A stretch of 64,000 bases of DNA from Nitrospira sp. (GTDB lineage: Bacteria; Nitrospirota; Nitrospiria; Nitrospirales; Nitrospiraceae), in contig JAFEBM010000018.1 in assembly GCA_018242685.1 (NCBI GenBank), forward strand, positions 62,001 through 126,000. Direction: 5' to 3'. This document shows, piece after piece, positions 27,307-34,587 of this stretch. The position numbers and the translations under genes were made by a program. Below the pieces are notes generated by a model. It was not told where the DNA came from, ran no database searches, and was given only the letters and a program-made list of their open reading frames with translations. Each line of letters begins with the position of its first letter. The stretch's first letter is position 1.

Positions 27307-27669
27307 GTGTCGAGAGCAAAGATATTTGACATTGCACTGGGGATAGCCGTGATGGGTACCGTCGGTGCTCTGATCGGGCTGACCCTGGGCGGTGAGTTGA
27401 TGCCGGTTGCCATCGTTGTGGGGATTGTTCTTGGCATCGTCATCGGCTTTCTCGGCGGGCGTCGATTTCTCATCAGTATCATGATTGGGACGGTGCTGGG
27501 CGGCGCGTTAGCCTGGATGCTGGCAGGTGTTGATCGGATCTGGGTCGGCGCAGGTGCGGGGGCTGCCATGGGTGGATTCCTTGGCGTCCAGATATCAATG
27601 TTGCTTGATGTGCGTGCTGCCAAGAAGGCGGCATCAGAACAGGGTGAGGCATCGTCGTCTTATCGGTAA
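27307..27669 (+). CDS. Small glycine-rich membrane protein
   Basis: 120 residues from a GTG start. Four hydrophobic segments rich in Gly ([68 protein letters not shown]) resemble glycine-zipper membrane proteins. No catalytic motif. It lies between the DUF3047 and SUMF1-like genes on the same strand and is probably part of that operon. The ribosome site is weak; the GTG is the only start that keeps the first helix whole. Confidence 0.55.
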   Translation: MSRAKIFDIALGIAVMGTVGALIGLTLGGELMPVAIVVGIVLGIVIGFLGGRRFLISIMIGTVLGGALAWMLAGVDRIWVGAGAGAAMGGFLGVQISMLLDVRAAKKAASEQGEASSSYR

Positions 27670-27693
27670 TTCCTCCACGTTGTAGAGGTATCA

Positions 27694-28611
27694 GTGGAAA
27701 ACAAGGGTGTCTTGGTCGGGTCCATCATTTTTGTGTTTGCCTCGTTCGTTCTCATGATCGGCCTGCTGGTCTACGAGTCCTATAAGGCCAATCAAATGAA
27801 GCAGCTCGCCGCATCGGTGAAGTCGGAAGCTCGACCGACGGCGAGCAAGTTGTCGACTCAGGATTTCTCGATGTACAAGACGAAAATGGGGGATGAAGGT
27901 CGGGAGATGGTGCAGATACCCGAAGGCCCTTTTACGATGGGGAGCAATGAAGGAGACCCGGATGAGGCTCCTGAGCATCAAGTCTATCTCAAGGGATTCT
28001 ATCTCGACCAAAAAGAAGTCACCCAAGAGGAATACATGCGCTTTGCGAAAATGACCAAGCGCACGATGCCCAGGATCGAGGTATTCGAAGACGATCAGTC
28101 GAAGGTTTTGAAGCCGGAATTGGCTGCCATGAGTGTTTCCTGGGACGAGGCGGCCGCCTACTGCAAGTGGGCCGGCAAGAGACTTCCGACGGAAGCAGAG
28201 TGGGAGAAGGCCGGCCGTGGCGAAAGCAAGAAAAGGTATCCATGGGGAAATGAGTTTGTCACCAACGCCGCCAATGTGGATGGCAGTGAGGATGGATATA
28301 GATATCTTGCCCCTCCTGGATCTTTCGAAGCAGGGCGGAGCCCCTACGGTCTCTATGACATGACGGGGAACGTCGCGGAGTGGGTCGAAGACTCCTACGA
28401 TGAACACCATTACAAGAAATCTCCGTTTCGTGACCCCAAAGGACCCCAAAACGCAGATCTCAAAGTCGTGCGCGGGGGCTCATGGAAGGAAACCGAACAT
28501 AATGCGAGGCTGTCAAAGCGATTTGCAGCCAAACATTGGCGAACAGACGTGACAATCGGCATTCGCTGTGCGAGTGATCTGGATCAAGCCGGGAGTGGTC
28601 CTGAGTCTTAG
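27694..28611 (+). CDS. Membrane-anchored SUMF1/FGE-like domain protein, copy 1
   Basis: 305 residues from GTG. Residues 8-28 are a single membrane anchor; the rest is a periplasmic formylglycine-generating-enzyme-like (C-type lectin fold) domain: MVQIPEGPFTMGSNEGDPDEAPEHQV, YLDQKEVTQEEYMRFAK, VSWDEAAAYCKWAGKRLPTEAEWEKAGRG, YPWGNE, DMTGNVAEWVEDSY, VVRGGSW and GIRCAS. The cysteine pair that oxidises sulfatases in true FGE (between RGGS and the final RCA block) is missing here, so it is unlikely to make formylglycine. Such domains often act as structural or ligand-binding modules. Paired with a second copy 2 bases downstream. Confidence 0.82.
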   Translation: MENKGVLVGSIIFVFASFVLMIGLLVYESYKANQMKQLAASVKSEARPTASKLSTQDFSMYKTKMGDEGREMVQIPEGPFTMGSNEGDPDEAPEHQVYLKGFYLDQKEVTQEEYMRFAKMTKRTMPRIEVFEDDQSKVLKPELAAMSVSWDEAAAYCKWAGKRLPTEAEWEKAGRGESKKRYPWGNEFVTNAANVDGSEDGYRYLAPPGSFEAGRSPYGLYDMTGNVAEWVEDSYDEHHYKKSPFRDPKGPQNADLKVVRGGSWKETEHNARLSKRFAAKHWRTDVTIGIRCASDLDQAGSGPES

Positions 28612-28612
28612 T

Positions 28613-29557
28613 ATGCTGGAAACCAAGTTCAAGGTTGTCTTCTTATTCGTCGTATTGGCCTGTGCCGCCATGCCCATCGTTGCTATCTTGCGAGGCACCA
28701 CCCTCACGCCATTCGAAGAGCCGATTGGTTCGACCGATGTGGCCCAGCCGGAGCAGGACAGCACGGCAAACGAAGCGCCGGTTCAAGAGGAGATGGTGAC
28801 GATTCCGGCGGGACCGTTCGTTCGTGGAACAGAGAGCAGAGGGTTCGATGAGCAACCACAGAGGACCATCCACTTGGATGCGTTTTCTATCGATCGATAT
28901 GAAGTGACGAATCATCAATATCAGCAGTTCGTCCTGGCGACCGGCCATCGGAAGCCCGGGCTACCTGCGCGTTACGCCAAGAGCGGTGGAAAGGTGAAAG
29001 GAATAAATCAGCCGGTCGTCTATGTGTCGTGGGATGATGCGGCGGAGTATTGCCGTTGGAAAGGCACGCGGCTTCCGACGGAAGCGGAATGGGAAAAGGC
29101 GATGCGGGGCAATGACGGAAGACTTTGGCCATGGGGGAACAAAGAACAGGCCAATGGCGCCAACTGGGCCAGGGTACAGGATGGGCATGAGGTATCCGCG
29201 CCGGTGGGAAGCTTTCAGGCTGACAAGAGTACCTATGGGGTGATGGACGGAGCGGGCAACGTCATCGAGTGGGTGGCTGATTGGTATGATGAGACATACT
29301 ACAAGAGCTCACCTGAACAAAACCCACCGAGTCCTGAGTACGGCACCTATCGAGTGCTTCGTGGCGGGGGCTATACGACGACTGGAGGAGATGTTCGGAT
29401 CACTAGTCGAAGCAAGATGATGCCGGACTTTCGTGATGAGACGATCGGATTTCGTTGCGCAATTTCAAAGACAGGAATGAAAGAAGAGGGGGAGAAAAAA
29501 CCGGATGAATTTACAGAAAATCAAAGTAGTAGAGAATCAAAAACACGGCCAAAATGA
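28613..29557 (+). CDS. Membrane-anchored SUMF1/FGE-like domain protein, copy 2
   Basis: 314 residues from the ATG at 28613, one base after the previous stop. N-terminal hydrophobic anchor (VVFLFVVLACAAMPIVAIL), a linker of about 30 residues, then an FGE-like domain: MVTIPAGPFVRGTESRGFDEQPQRT, IDRYEVTNHQYQQF, VSWDDAAEYCRWKGTRLPTEAEWEKAMRG, WPWGNK, DGAGNVIEWVADWYDE, VLRGGGY and GFRCAI. As in copy 1, the active-site Cys pair is absent. The last 25 residues are hydrophilic and low in complexity, and their codons overlap a small antisense gene. Both copies sit between two bd-like oxidase genes. Confidence 0.8.
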   Translation: MLETKFKVVFLFVVLACAAMPIVAILRGTTLTPFEEPIGSTDVAQPEQDSTANEAPVQEEMVTIPAGPFVRGTESRGFDEQPQRTIHLDAFSIDRYEVTNHQYQQFVLATGHRKPGLPARYAKSGGKVKGINQPVVYVSWDDAAEYCRWKGTRLPTEAEWEKAMRGNDGRLWPWGNKEQANGANWARVQDGHEVSAPVGSFQADKSTYGVMDGAGNVIEWVADWYDETYYKSSPEQNPPSPEYGTYRVLRGGGYTTTGGDVRITSRSKMMPDFRDETIGFRCAISKTGMKEEGEKKPDEFTENQSSRESKTRPK

Positions 29558-29615
29558 TGTTGACAACCATGCCGGCCAAAACTATAATGTCAAATACTTT
29601 TGAGTTTTTCGTCAC
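29511..29615 (-). CDS. Putative 34-residue single-TM membrane peptide (antisense to the SUMF1 end)
   Basis: Starts at a GTG (29615) with AGGAG 5 bases upstream on the minus strand. After a short polar head (TKNSK) there is one membrane helix (FDIIVLAGMVVNIILAVFLI) and an aromatic end (YYFDF). A good minus-strand promoter lies just upstream (29653-29681). The coding end overlaps the last 47 bases of the SUMF1-like gene. Small one-helix subunits are usual companions of oxidases (CydX, CcoQ), so this could be one. Coding status is inferred from ribosome site, promoter and hydropathy, since the peptide is too short for homology. Confidence 0.45.
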   Translation of the reverse strand: MTKNSKVFDIIVLAGMVVNIILAVFLILYYFDFL

Positions 29616-29652
29616 GGGTTCTCCTATTTGATTCGTCCACATGCGACAAAAT

Positions 29653-29681
29653 CTGATAACACAGGGTGAAATGTCTGTCAA
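29653..29681 (-). promoter_or_regulatory. Minus-strand sigma-70 promoter before the 34-residue peptide
   Basis: Read on the minus strand: TTGACA (29681-29676), a 17-base spacer, then TATCAG (29658-29653). A perfect -35 with ideal spacing. The start point would fall about 30 bases before the GTG at 29615. It is the main evidence that the short antisense frame is a real gene. Confidence 0.5.
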
Positions 29682-29698
29682 GAAACTGTAGTATTTTT

Positions 29699-29714
29699 GA
29701 ATTTCTTGAAATTC
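29699..29714. promoter_or_regulatory. Perfect 16-base palindrome, possible operator
   Basis: GAATTTC-TT-GAAATTC, between the divergent small-peptide genes and about 29 bases before the ATG at 29743. Symmetry and position suit a dimeric repressor or activator site controlling one or both directions. No matching regulator is encoded next to it. Confidence 0.35.
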
Positions 29715-29742
29715 TATTTCTTGTGTAGGAGCAAAGAAGAAG

Positions 29743-29865
29743 ATGGCAACAGCTACACCTGACAGCGAAATAAAGATAAAAATCGGCAAGATGATTTTCT
29801 ATATCACCTGTGCCGTCGGACTATGGTTTTTTTACTGGCTTGCTGGAATCCAATGTCCCTGCTGA
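29743..29865 (+). CDS. Putative 40-residue single-TM membrane peptide
   Basis: ATG at 29743 with AGGAG about 10 bases upstream. A 16-residue charged N-terminus (with EIKIKIGK) is followed by one membrane helix (MIFYITCAVGLWFFYWLAG) and a short tail IQCPC with two cysteines. It lies between the SUMF1-like pair and the second bd-like oxidase, in a stretch of nearly 600 bases that would otherwise seem empty. Likely an oxidase small subunit or assembly peptide; that role is inferred from position and size. Confidence 0.5.
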   Translation: MATATPDSEIKIKIGKMIFYITCAVGLWFFYWLAGIQCPC

Positions 29866-29948
29866 GATCGTGAATCTCGCCTAAAGCACAGGGCTCTGGT
29901 TCGTAATTCAATCAAGGTATGGCCAGATAAATAGAGGAGAAGAGGGAA

Positions 29949-30080
29949 ATGAGCGCGTTGAATAATCCTGTCATTGCAGTGATTGTCTCTCTTGTTATTG
30001 CGGTCGGCTATTTTACGTTTGTTGATCATTATCTAATGGATATGCAGGGGCTGGACTACTGGTACCTATTCCGAAAATAG
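29949..30080 (+). CDS. Putative 43-residue single-TM membrane peptide
   Basis: ATG at 29949 preceded by GGAGAAGAGGGA. One membrane helix near the N-terminus (PVIAVIVSLVIAVGYFTF), then a polar tail with acidic and aromatic residues (FVDHYLMDMQGLDYWYLF), ending RK. It ends 71 bases before the second bd-like oxidase, on the same strand, so it is well placed to be a small subunit of that enzyme, comparable in size to CydX or CcoQ but with no clear sequence match by eye. Confidence 0.52.
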   Translation: MSALNNPVIAVIVSLVIAVGYFTFVDHYLMDMQGLDYWYLFRK

Positions 30081-30151
30081 GCTGCGAGTGGTGGTCGAGT
30101 CTTCTGGTGAACATCTTCAATTTAACGTAAGTGTATTTAAGGAGGTATCCC

Positions 30152-32068
30152 ATGGGCCTTTTAACCGGCAAGCGCGTGTTTTCGATCATGGCGCTCTGCA
30201 TGATGGTCGGCCTCCTTCTGCTCCCAATCGTCATAGCTCTGCCTTCTCCGGCTATCGGTGAAGAGGCTCCTGCTGGCGATGCGGCGAAGAAGGATGGAGA
30301 TAAAGTTGAGAAGGGTCGGGATGTCTATTATAAGACGGAGGGTATCGTGGTCGGCGCTCCCGCTCCTAAGACCACGGATGGTCCCAAGGACTATCCGCGA
30401 TACAACTTCGAAAGTCGTGTCTTAATCTGGTTTGCCAACCAACAGCACCTTTACTATGGGAGCTTCGTGTTGGCTGTGCCGATTTTCTGTATGATCATCG
30501 AGTTCATGGGTGTCGTGACGAAGGATAAGGCGCTTGCGAAGCGTTACGATCAACTGGCCTATGATTTTATCAAGATCAGTCTCACGGCTTACTCGCTCAC
30601 GGCCATTCTTGGCGGCATTCTGATATTTACATTTCTGACTCTGTATCCGGCGTTCTTCGGGTATCTGTCCAGCATATTCCGTCCTGTGATGCACATCTAC
30701 GCATTGATGTTCGTGGCTGAGAGCGGGACCCTCTATATCTATTATTATGGTTGGGACAAGATGAAGGAGGGTTTCCTCAAGTGGATTCATCTGAGCATGT
30801 CGGTGGTTTTGAATATCATCGGCACGCTGCTCATGTTCCTGGCGAATTCTTGGATTGGATTCATGATGTCGCCCGCCGGTGTTGATGAGCAGGGTCGGTA
30901 CCTGGGGAATATCTGGCATGTTATTCATACCGCCTTGTGGAATCCGCTCAACCTCCACCGCATTCTGGGCAACATGGCGTTTGGTGGAGGAGTCGTGGCC
31001 GCCTACGCCGCGTATAAGTTCCTGGCGGCAAAGACTGATGAAGACCGTGCACACTACGATTGGATGGGCTACATCGCAATGGCGCTTGGCGTGGCCTTCT
31101 TGATTCCATTGCCATTTGCCGGATATTGGCTCATGCGCGAGGTGTACGCCTATCGTCAGCAGATGGGAATCACGTTGATGGGCGGTTTGCTTGCCTGGCT
31201 CTTTATTATCCAGGCCACGATGATCGGAATTCTCTTTTTGAGTTCCAACTACTACCTCTGGCAGGCAATGGGCCGCATGCGTGGTGCTGAGAAGTATCAA
31301 CGGTACATTAAATATCTTGTGTTTCTGCTCATCTGCGGATTCTTGGTTTTTATTACGCCGCACACAATGGTCATGTCGCCGGCTGAATTGAAGGCCATGG
31401 GAGGACAGCAGCATCCGGTGCTGGGTAACTTTGGGGTCATGTCGGCGAAGAACGGCGGCATCAATGTGATGATTACGACCACAGTGCTGAGCTTCATCTG
31501 GTATATGCGAGGCAATAAAGTCTCGACGGTATCATGGGCGAAGTTCGGGAACATCTTCATGGGCGTATTCTTTGCCTGCGCGTATATCAATATCATCTGG
31601 TTGGCTATTTACGGGTATTATATTCCTGCAAACGTGCGAGTCGGTTTGTCTGTTCCGCAAGTGGCGACGACTTTGTCATGTCTCTTCTTTATGTTCGCGC
31701 TGAACAGTGTGATGATGAGAGGGGCAAAGCAAATGGGGGCGATTGAATGGGGTAAGATTTCAGTCCGCTCACAGTATGCCCTCATCATGTTGGCGACTGC
31801 GTTCACCTGGATGATGGCATTAATGGGCTATATCCGCTCTTCCGTTCGCCTGTTCTGGCATGTCAATGAGATCATGCGGGATAACTCCCCTTGGGCCTAT
31901 ACTCATACGGTGGGATTCGCCGCTAACATGATTTCTTTCAATGTGCTGTTTTTCTGGATCAGTATTCTTTTCGTCTTTTGGATGGGCAGCTTGGGGGCGA
32001 AGAAGGTTCCAGTGGAGGCCAAAGCCGGCATCCCGGGCAGCGTCCCGCAGCCGGCTGCTAGTCATTAA
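30152..32068 (+). CDS. Cytochrome bd-like oxidase subunit (CydA-related), second paralogue
   Basis: 638 residues from the ATG at 30152, preceded by AAGGAGG. Signal-like N-terminus, a periplasmic stretch of about 65 residues, then some 14 membrane helices. Conserved blocks parallel the paralogue at 24719: NQQHLYYGSFVLAVPIF, IYYYGWDKM, WHVIHTALWNPLNLHRILGN, YRQQMGITLMGGLLAWLF, GGQQHPVLGNFGVMSAKNGG and MALMGYIRSSVRLFWHV. No GRQPW quinol-loop motif. It heads a transcript with two membrane c-type cytochromes and an NxrC-like protein, so electrons may arrive from cytochrome c rather than directly from quinol; that is inference. Likely the main terminal oxidase candidate in this window. Confidence 0.8.
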   Translation: MGLLTGKRVFSIMALCMMVGLLLLPIVIALPSPAIGEEAPAGDAAKKDGDKVEKGRDVYYKTEGIVVGAPAPKTTDGPKDYPRYNFESRVLIWFANQQHLYYGSFVLAVPIFCMIIEFMGVVTKDKALAKRYDQLAYDFIKISLTAYSLTAILGGILIFTFLTLYPAFFGYLSSIFRPVMHIYALMFVAESGTLYIYYYGWDKMKEGFLKWIHLSMSVVLNIIGTLLMFLANSWIGFMMSPAGVDEQGRYLGNIWHVIHTALWNPLNLHRILGNMAFGGGVVAAYAAYKFLAAKTDEDRAHYDWMGYIAMALGVAFLIPLPFAGYWLMREVYAYRQQMGITLMGGLLAWLFIIQATMIGILFLSSNYYLWQAMGRMRGAEKYQRYIKYLVFLLICGFLVFITPHTMVMSPAELKAMGGQQHPVLGNFGVMSAKNGGINVMITTTVLSFIWYMRGNKVSTVSWAKFGNIFMGVFFACAYINIIWLAIYGYYIPANVRVGLSVPQVATTLSCLFFMFALNSVMMRGAKQMGAIEWGKISVRSQYALIMLATAFTWMMALMGYIRSSVRLFWHVNEIMRDNSPWAYTHTVGFAANMISFNVLFFWISILFVFWMGSLGAKKVPVEAKAGIPGSVPQPAASH

Positions 32069-32146
32069 TAGGCGTCTTAATTGATAGTTGGCTCAACGAG
32101 GAGAGGAGATCGTTTTCCACCTCGGTAGCTGTAGGAGGTCAAGACC

Positions 32147-33454
32147 TTGGGTAACCTGATTGCTGAAACGCTCTCGGCGAGTTGGATGGCTCTGGCTATC
32201 CTTGCAGGCCTGATGGTTTATTTTCAGATGTCCATCAGCGATCCTGCTGCAAAAAAACGCGCGGTGTTTAAGACATTCATCGGAATTGTTTCCTGCTTCT
32301 TCTTGTTCATGGCGATCGTCAATTACAAAACGAATTTTTATGGCGAAAGCCGTTTGCTGCCGGTGTCTCTTGTGACGATTACCGTGACAACCTTCGTTAT
32401 GGCGTTGTACTTTACGAATCTCAGCGCAATGTTGAAGGTCGGCGGGTTTATGTTTTTCGTGGCTGCGTTCCTTTCGGGGTACGGGAACTGGCTCCCGCAA
32501 GTTGAGGGAGGGTTTCCTCCCAAGGAAGAAAAGTTGGATTTCAGCTCCATGACTTCTCAACAGTTGGCTGACGAAGGCGAAAAGATTATTTTTGGTGGGA
32601 TTGGAAAGAATAAAGAGCAGGGAGCTATTGGAAAGGGACAATGTCCACTTTGCCATGCGTTCCATGCCGGCATGCTCGGGGAACGAGCGCCGAACTTGTC
32701 GGGTCTTCCAGAGCGGTCCGAGAAAGAGCGTTTGGCGGATCCTAAGTATTCCAAGGGCAATCCGTCTAAGCGCGAGTATGAACAAAAGGAAGCGTTTCCA
32801 GGGTCAGGAACCGCTGAGAATGGTCTTGAGTATATTGCTGAATCGCACGCCTGTCCAAGCTGCTACGTTGTGTCCGGGTATGGAGTGAAGGGGACCAACG
32901 ACAAGCAAAGTCCAATGCCGGCTATTCACAAGCCACCTATCTCTCTCAGCCTTCCTGAGTTGGCAGCGGTAGACACGTGGTTCTATGTCCGTGAGGGACG
33001 TGATGCCCCATCTTTTGAAGAGATCGTGAAGTCGTACGAAAAGTTTATCCCAGAAGCCGACCGTCCCAAGATGGCCGAGGACAAGCCCGCAGGAGCTACT
33101 TCTTTAATGGCTGATGGGTCGGAGCCGGTCGATCAGATTTTTGCTAAAGCGCAGTGTGTCTCATGCCATACCATTCCGGGAATCCCTGGAGCTATGGGGA
33201 CTATTGGTCCTAAACTTGAAGAAGGTACAACTGCTGCACAACGCATAAAAGACCCTGCATACAAAGGTACGGCCAAATCGCCTGCGGAATACATCATGGA
33301 ATCTGTTGTAGATCCCAGTGCCTATGTCGTAAAACCGTTCCCGGATAACACGATGCCGAAAGTCTTCGGGCAAAAGTTGAGCGCAGGTGCGTTGAAGAAG
33401 ATTGTCGATTATTTATCGCAGGTGAAGGCCGGCGCGCCGCCACCGAAGATTTAG
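32147..33454 (+). CDS. Membrane-bound di-heme cytochrome c with a third, degenerate CxxCY site
   Basis: 435 residues from a TTG start at 32147, supported by AGGAGGT 8 bases upstream and by the intact first helix that follows. Three to four N-terminal membrane helices (residues 8-120), then a periplasmic part with CPLCH (166-170), CPSCY (236-240) and CVSCH (337-341). The first and last are normal heme c attachment sites; the middle one has Tyr in place of the proximal His and might bind a metal or be a relic. C-terminal mono-heme domain with DNTMPKVFG giving the Met ligand. Cotranscribed with the bd-like oxidase; a plausible electron donor subunit. Confidence 0.78.
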   Translation: MGNLIAETLSASWMALAILAGLMVYFQMSISDPAAKKRAVFKTFIGIVSCFFLFMAIVNYKTNFYGESRLLPVSLVTITVTTFVMALYFTNLSAMLKVGGFMFFVAAFLSGYGNWLPQVEGGFPPKEEKLDFSSMTSQQLADEGEKIIFGGIGKNKEQGAIGKGQCPLCHAFHAGMLGERAPNLSGLPERSEKERLADPKYSKGNPSKREYEQKEAFPGSGTAENGLEYIAESHACPSCYVVSGYGVKGTNDKQSPMPAIHKPPISLSLPELAAVDTWFYVREGRDAPSFEEIVKSYEKFIPEADRPKMAEDKPAGATSLMADGSEPVDQIFAKAQCVSCHTIPGIPGAMGTIGPKLEEGTTAAQRIKDPAYKGTAKSPAEYIMESVVDPSAYVVKPFPDNTMPKVFGQKLSAGALKKIVDYLSQVKAGAPPPKI

Positions 33455-33499
33455 TAGCCACTGGTTATCAGTTATGCGGAGAGTAAAGGGAGTTTGCTT

Positions 33500-34537
33500 A
33501 TGAAAGCCTTGATGTCACTCGGTGCCCTGGTCGGAGTGATTGGGATTCTCCTTCTCGGAGGGATGATCTTCAACGTTGTGCCTTCGACCACTGTGCGTTT
33601 AGTCGAAGGTTATATGCCGATGCAGATGCTTTTTGAGCTCACATGCTTCGTCGCCGGCTTCGCAGGATTGAGTTACATGATGAACGCTATGGGTATGCCG
33701 TTTCCTCGTTTTTGGCAAGGAATCGGCTTCTGGGCATTCATACTGCTTTATCTGAAATACCGAGTCTATCCACCGATTCCCTTCAGCGTGCGGGCCATGT
33801 ATGGCACGGTGTCTCTTGTTGCAGTATTCATGTGGGTTTCTGCCAGTGAAGAAGACTGGAAGAAATTCAAACAGCCTATCATGAACGTACTAGATGCGCA
33901 GGGCGGGATGAATAAGCTTTTGCGTTATGCGTATCTGGTGCTCCTTCCAATTCTTATCGGTGGATTCTCCTACAACGCGATGGTGCCCAAATCAGAAGAA
34001 CCGATCGAGTTACGAACAGTTCATCCAGCACCGCCGGCAAGCACAAAGGTCCATGGTAAGACCTATACATTGCAGACTTCGCAAAATCCATATCGGGTAA
34101 ATCAGGAAGGGAAATACGACCAGGATTATACGAACGCCAATATTGTCGAGCAAGGCATGGGGCGTTTGATGAAACCCAATGCCAATCCATGGGACGACAA
34201 GAATAAAGGGTATTTGAAGTATGTCCGAGAGGGCGGAGAGATATTTTTCCAAAACTGTCATTTCTGCCACGGAGATAATCTTAACGGCCGCGGGCTACAT
34301 GCCTTCGCCTTCAACCCGATTCCTGCAAACTTTACGGACCCAGGCACGATCGCACAGCTTCAGGAAACGTTTATTTTCTGGCGTGTTTCTAAGGGCGGCA
34401 TCGGATTGCCCAATGAAGGATTTCCTTGGGCTTCGGTTATGCCTCCATGGGAACAGCATTTAACGGTAGACGAAATCTGGAAGGTGATTTTGTTTGAATA
34501 TTGGCATACAGGGTACTATCCACGAACCTGGGATTAA
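33500..34537 (+). CDS. Membrane-bound mono-heme cytochrome c
   Basis: 345 residues from the ATG at 33500, with AAAGGGAG 7 bases upstream. About five N-terminal membrane helices (for example LVGVIGILLLGGMIF, LTCFVAGFAGLSYMM, GFWAFILLYLKY, LVLLPILIGGFSY), then a soluble domain with one heme site CHFCH (253-257) inside FFQNCHFCHGDNLNGRG. A Met in SVMPPWEQHL is a likely sixth ligand. The gene lies between two other cytochrome genes in the oxidase operon; it probably relays electrons at the outer face of the inner membrane. Confidence 0.78.
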   Translation: MKALMSLGALVGVIGILLLGGMIFNVVPSTTVRLVEGYMPMQMLFELTCFVAGFAGLSYMMNAMGMPFPRFWQGIGFWAFILLYLKYRVYPPIPFSVRAMYGTVSLVAVFMWVSASEEDWKKFKQPIMNVLDAQGGMNKLLRYAYLVLLPILIGGFSYNAMVPKSEEPIELRTVHPAPPASTKVHGKTYTLQTSQNPYRVNQEGKYDQDYTNANIVEQGMGRLMKPNANPWDDKNKGYLKYVREGGEIFFQNCHFCHGDNLNGRGLHAFAFNPIPANFTDPGTIAQLQETFIFWRVSKGGIGLPNEGFPWASVMPPWEQHLTVDEIWKVILFEYWHTGYYPRTWD

Positions 34538-34587
34538 ACAAGATTAGTTTATTGACAATCTGGACATACAGAGAGATGAGGATGAAC

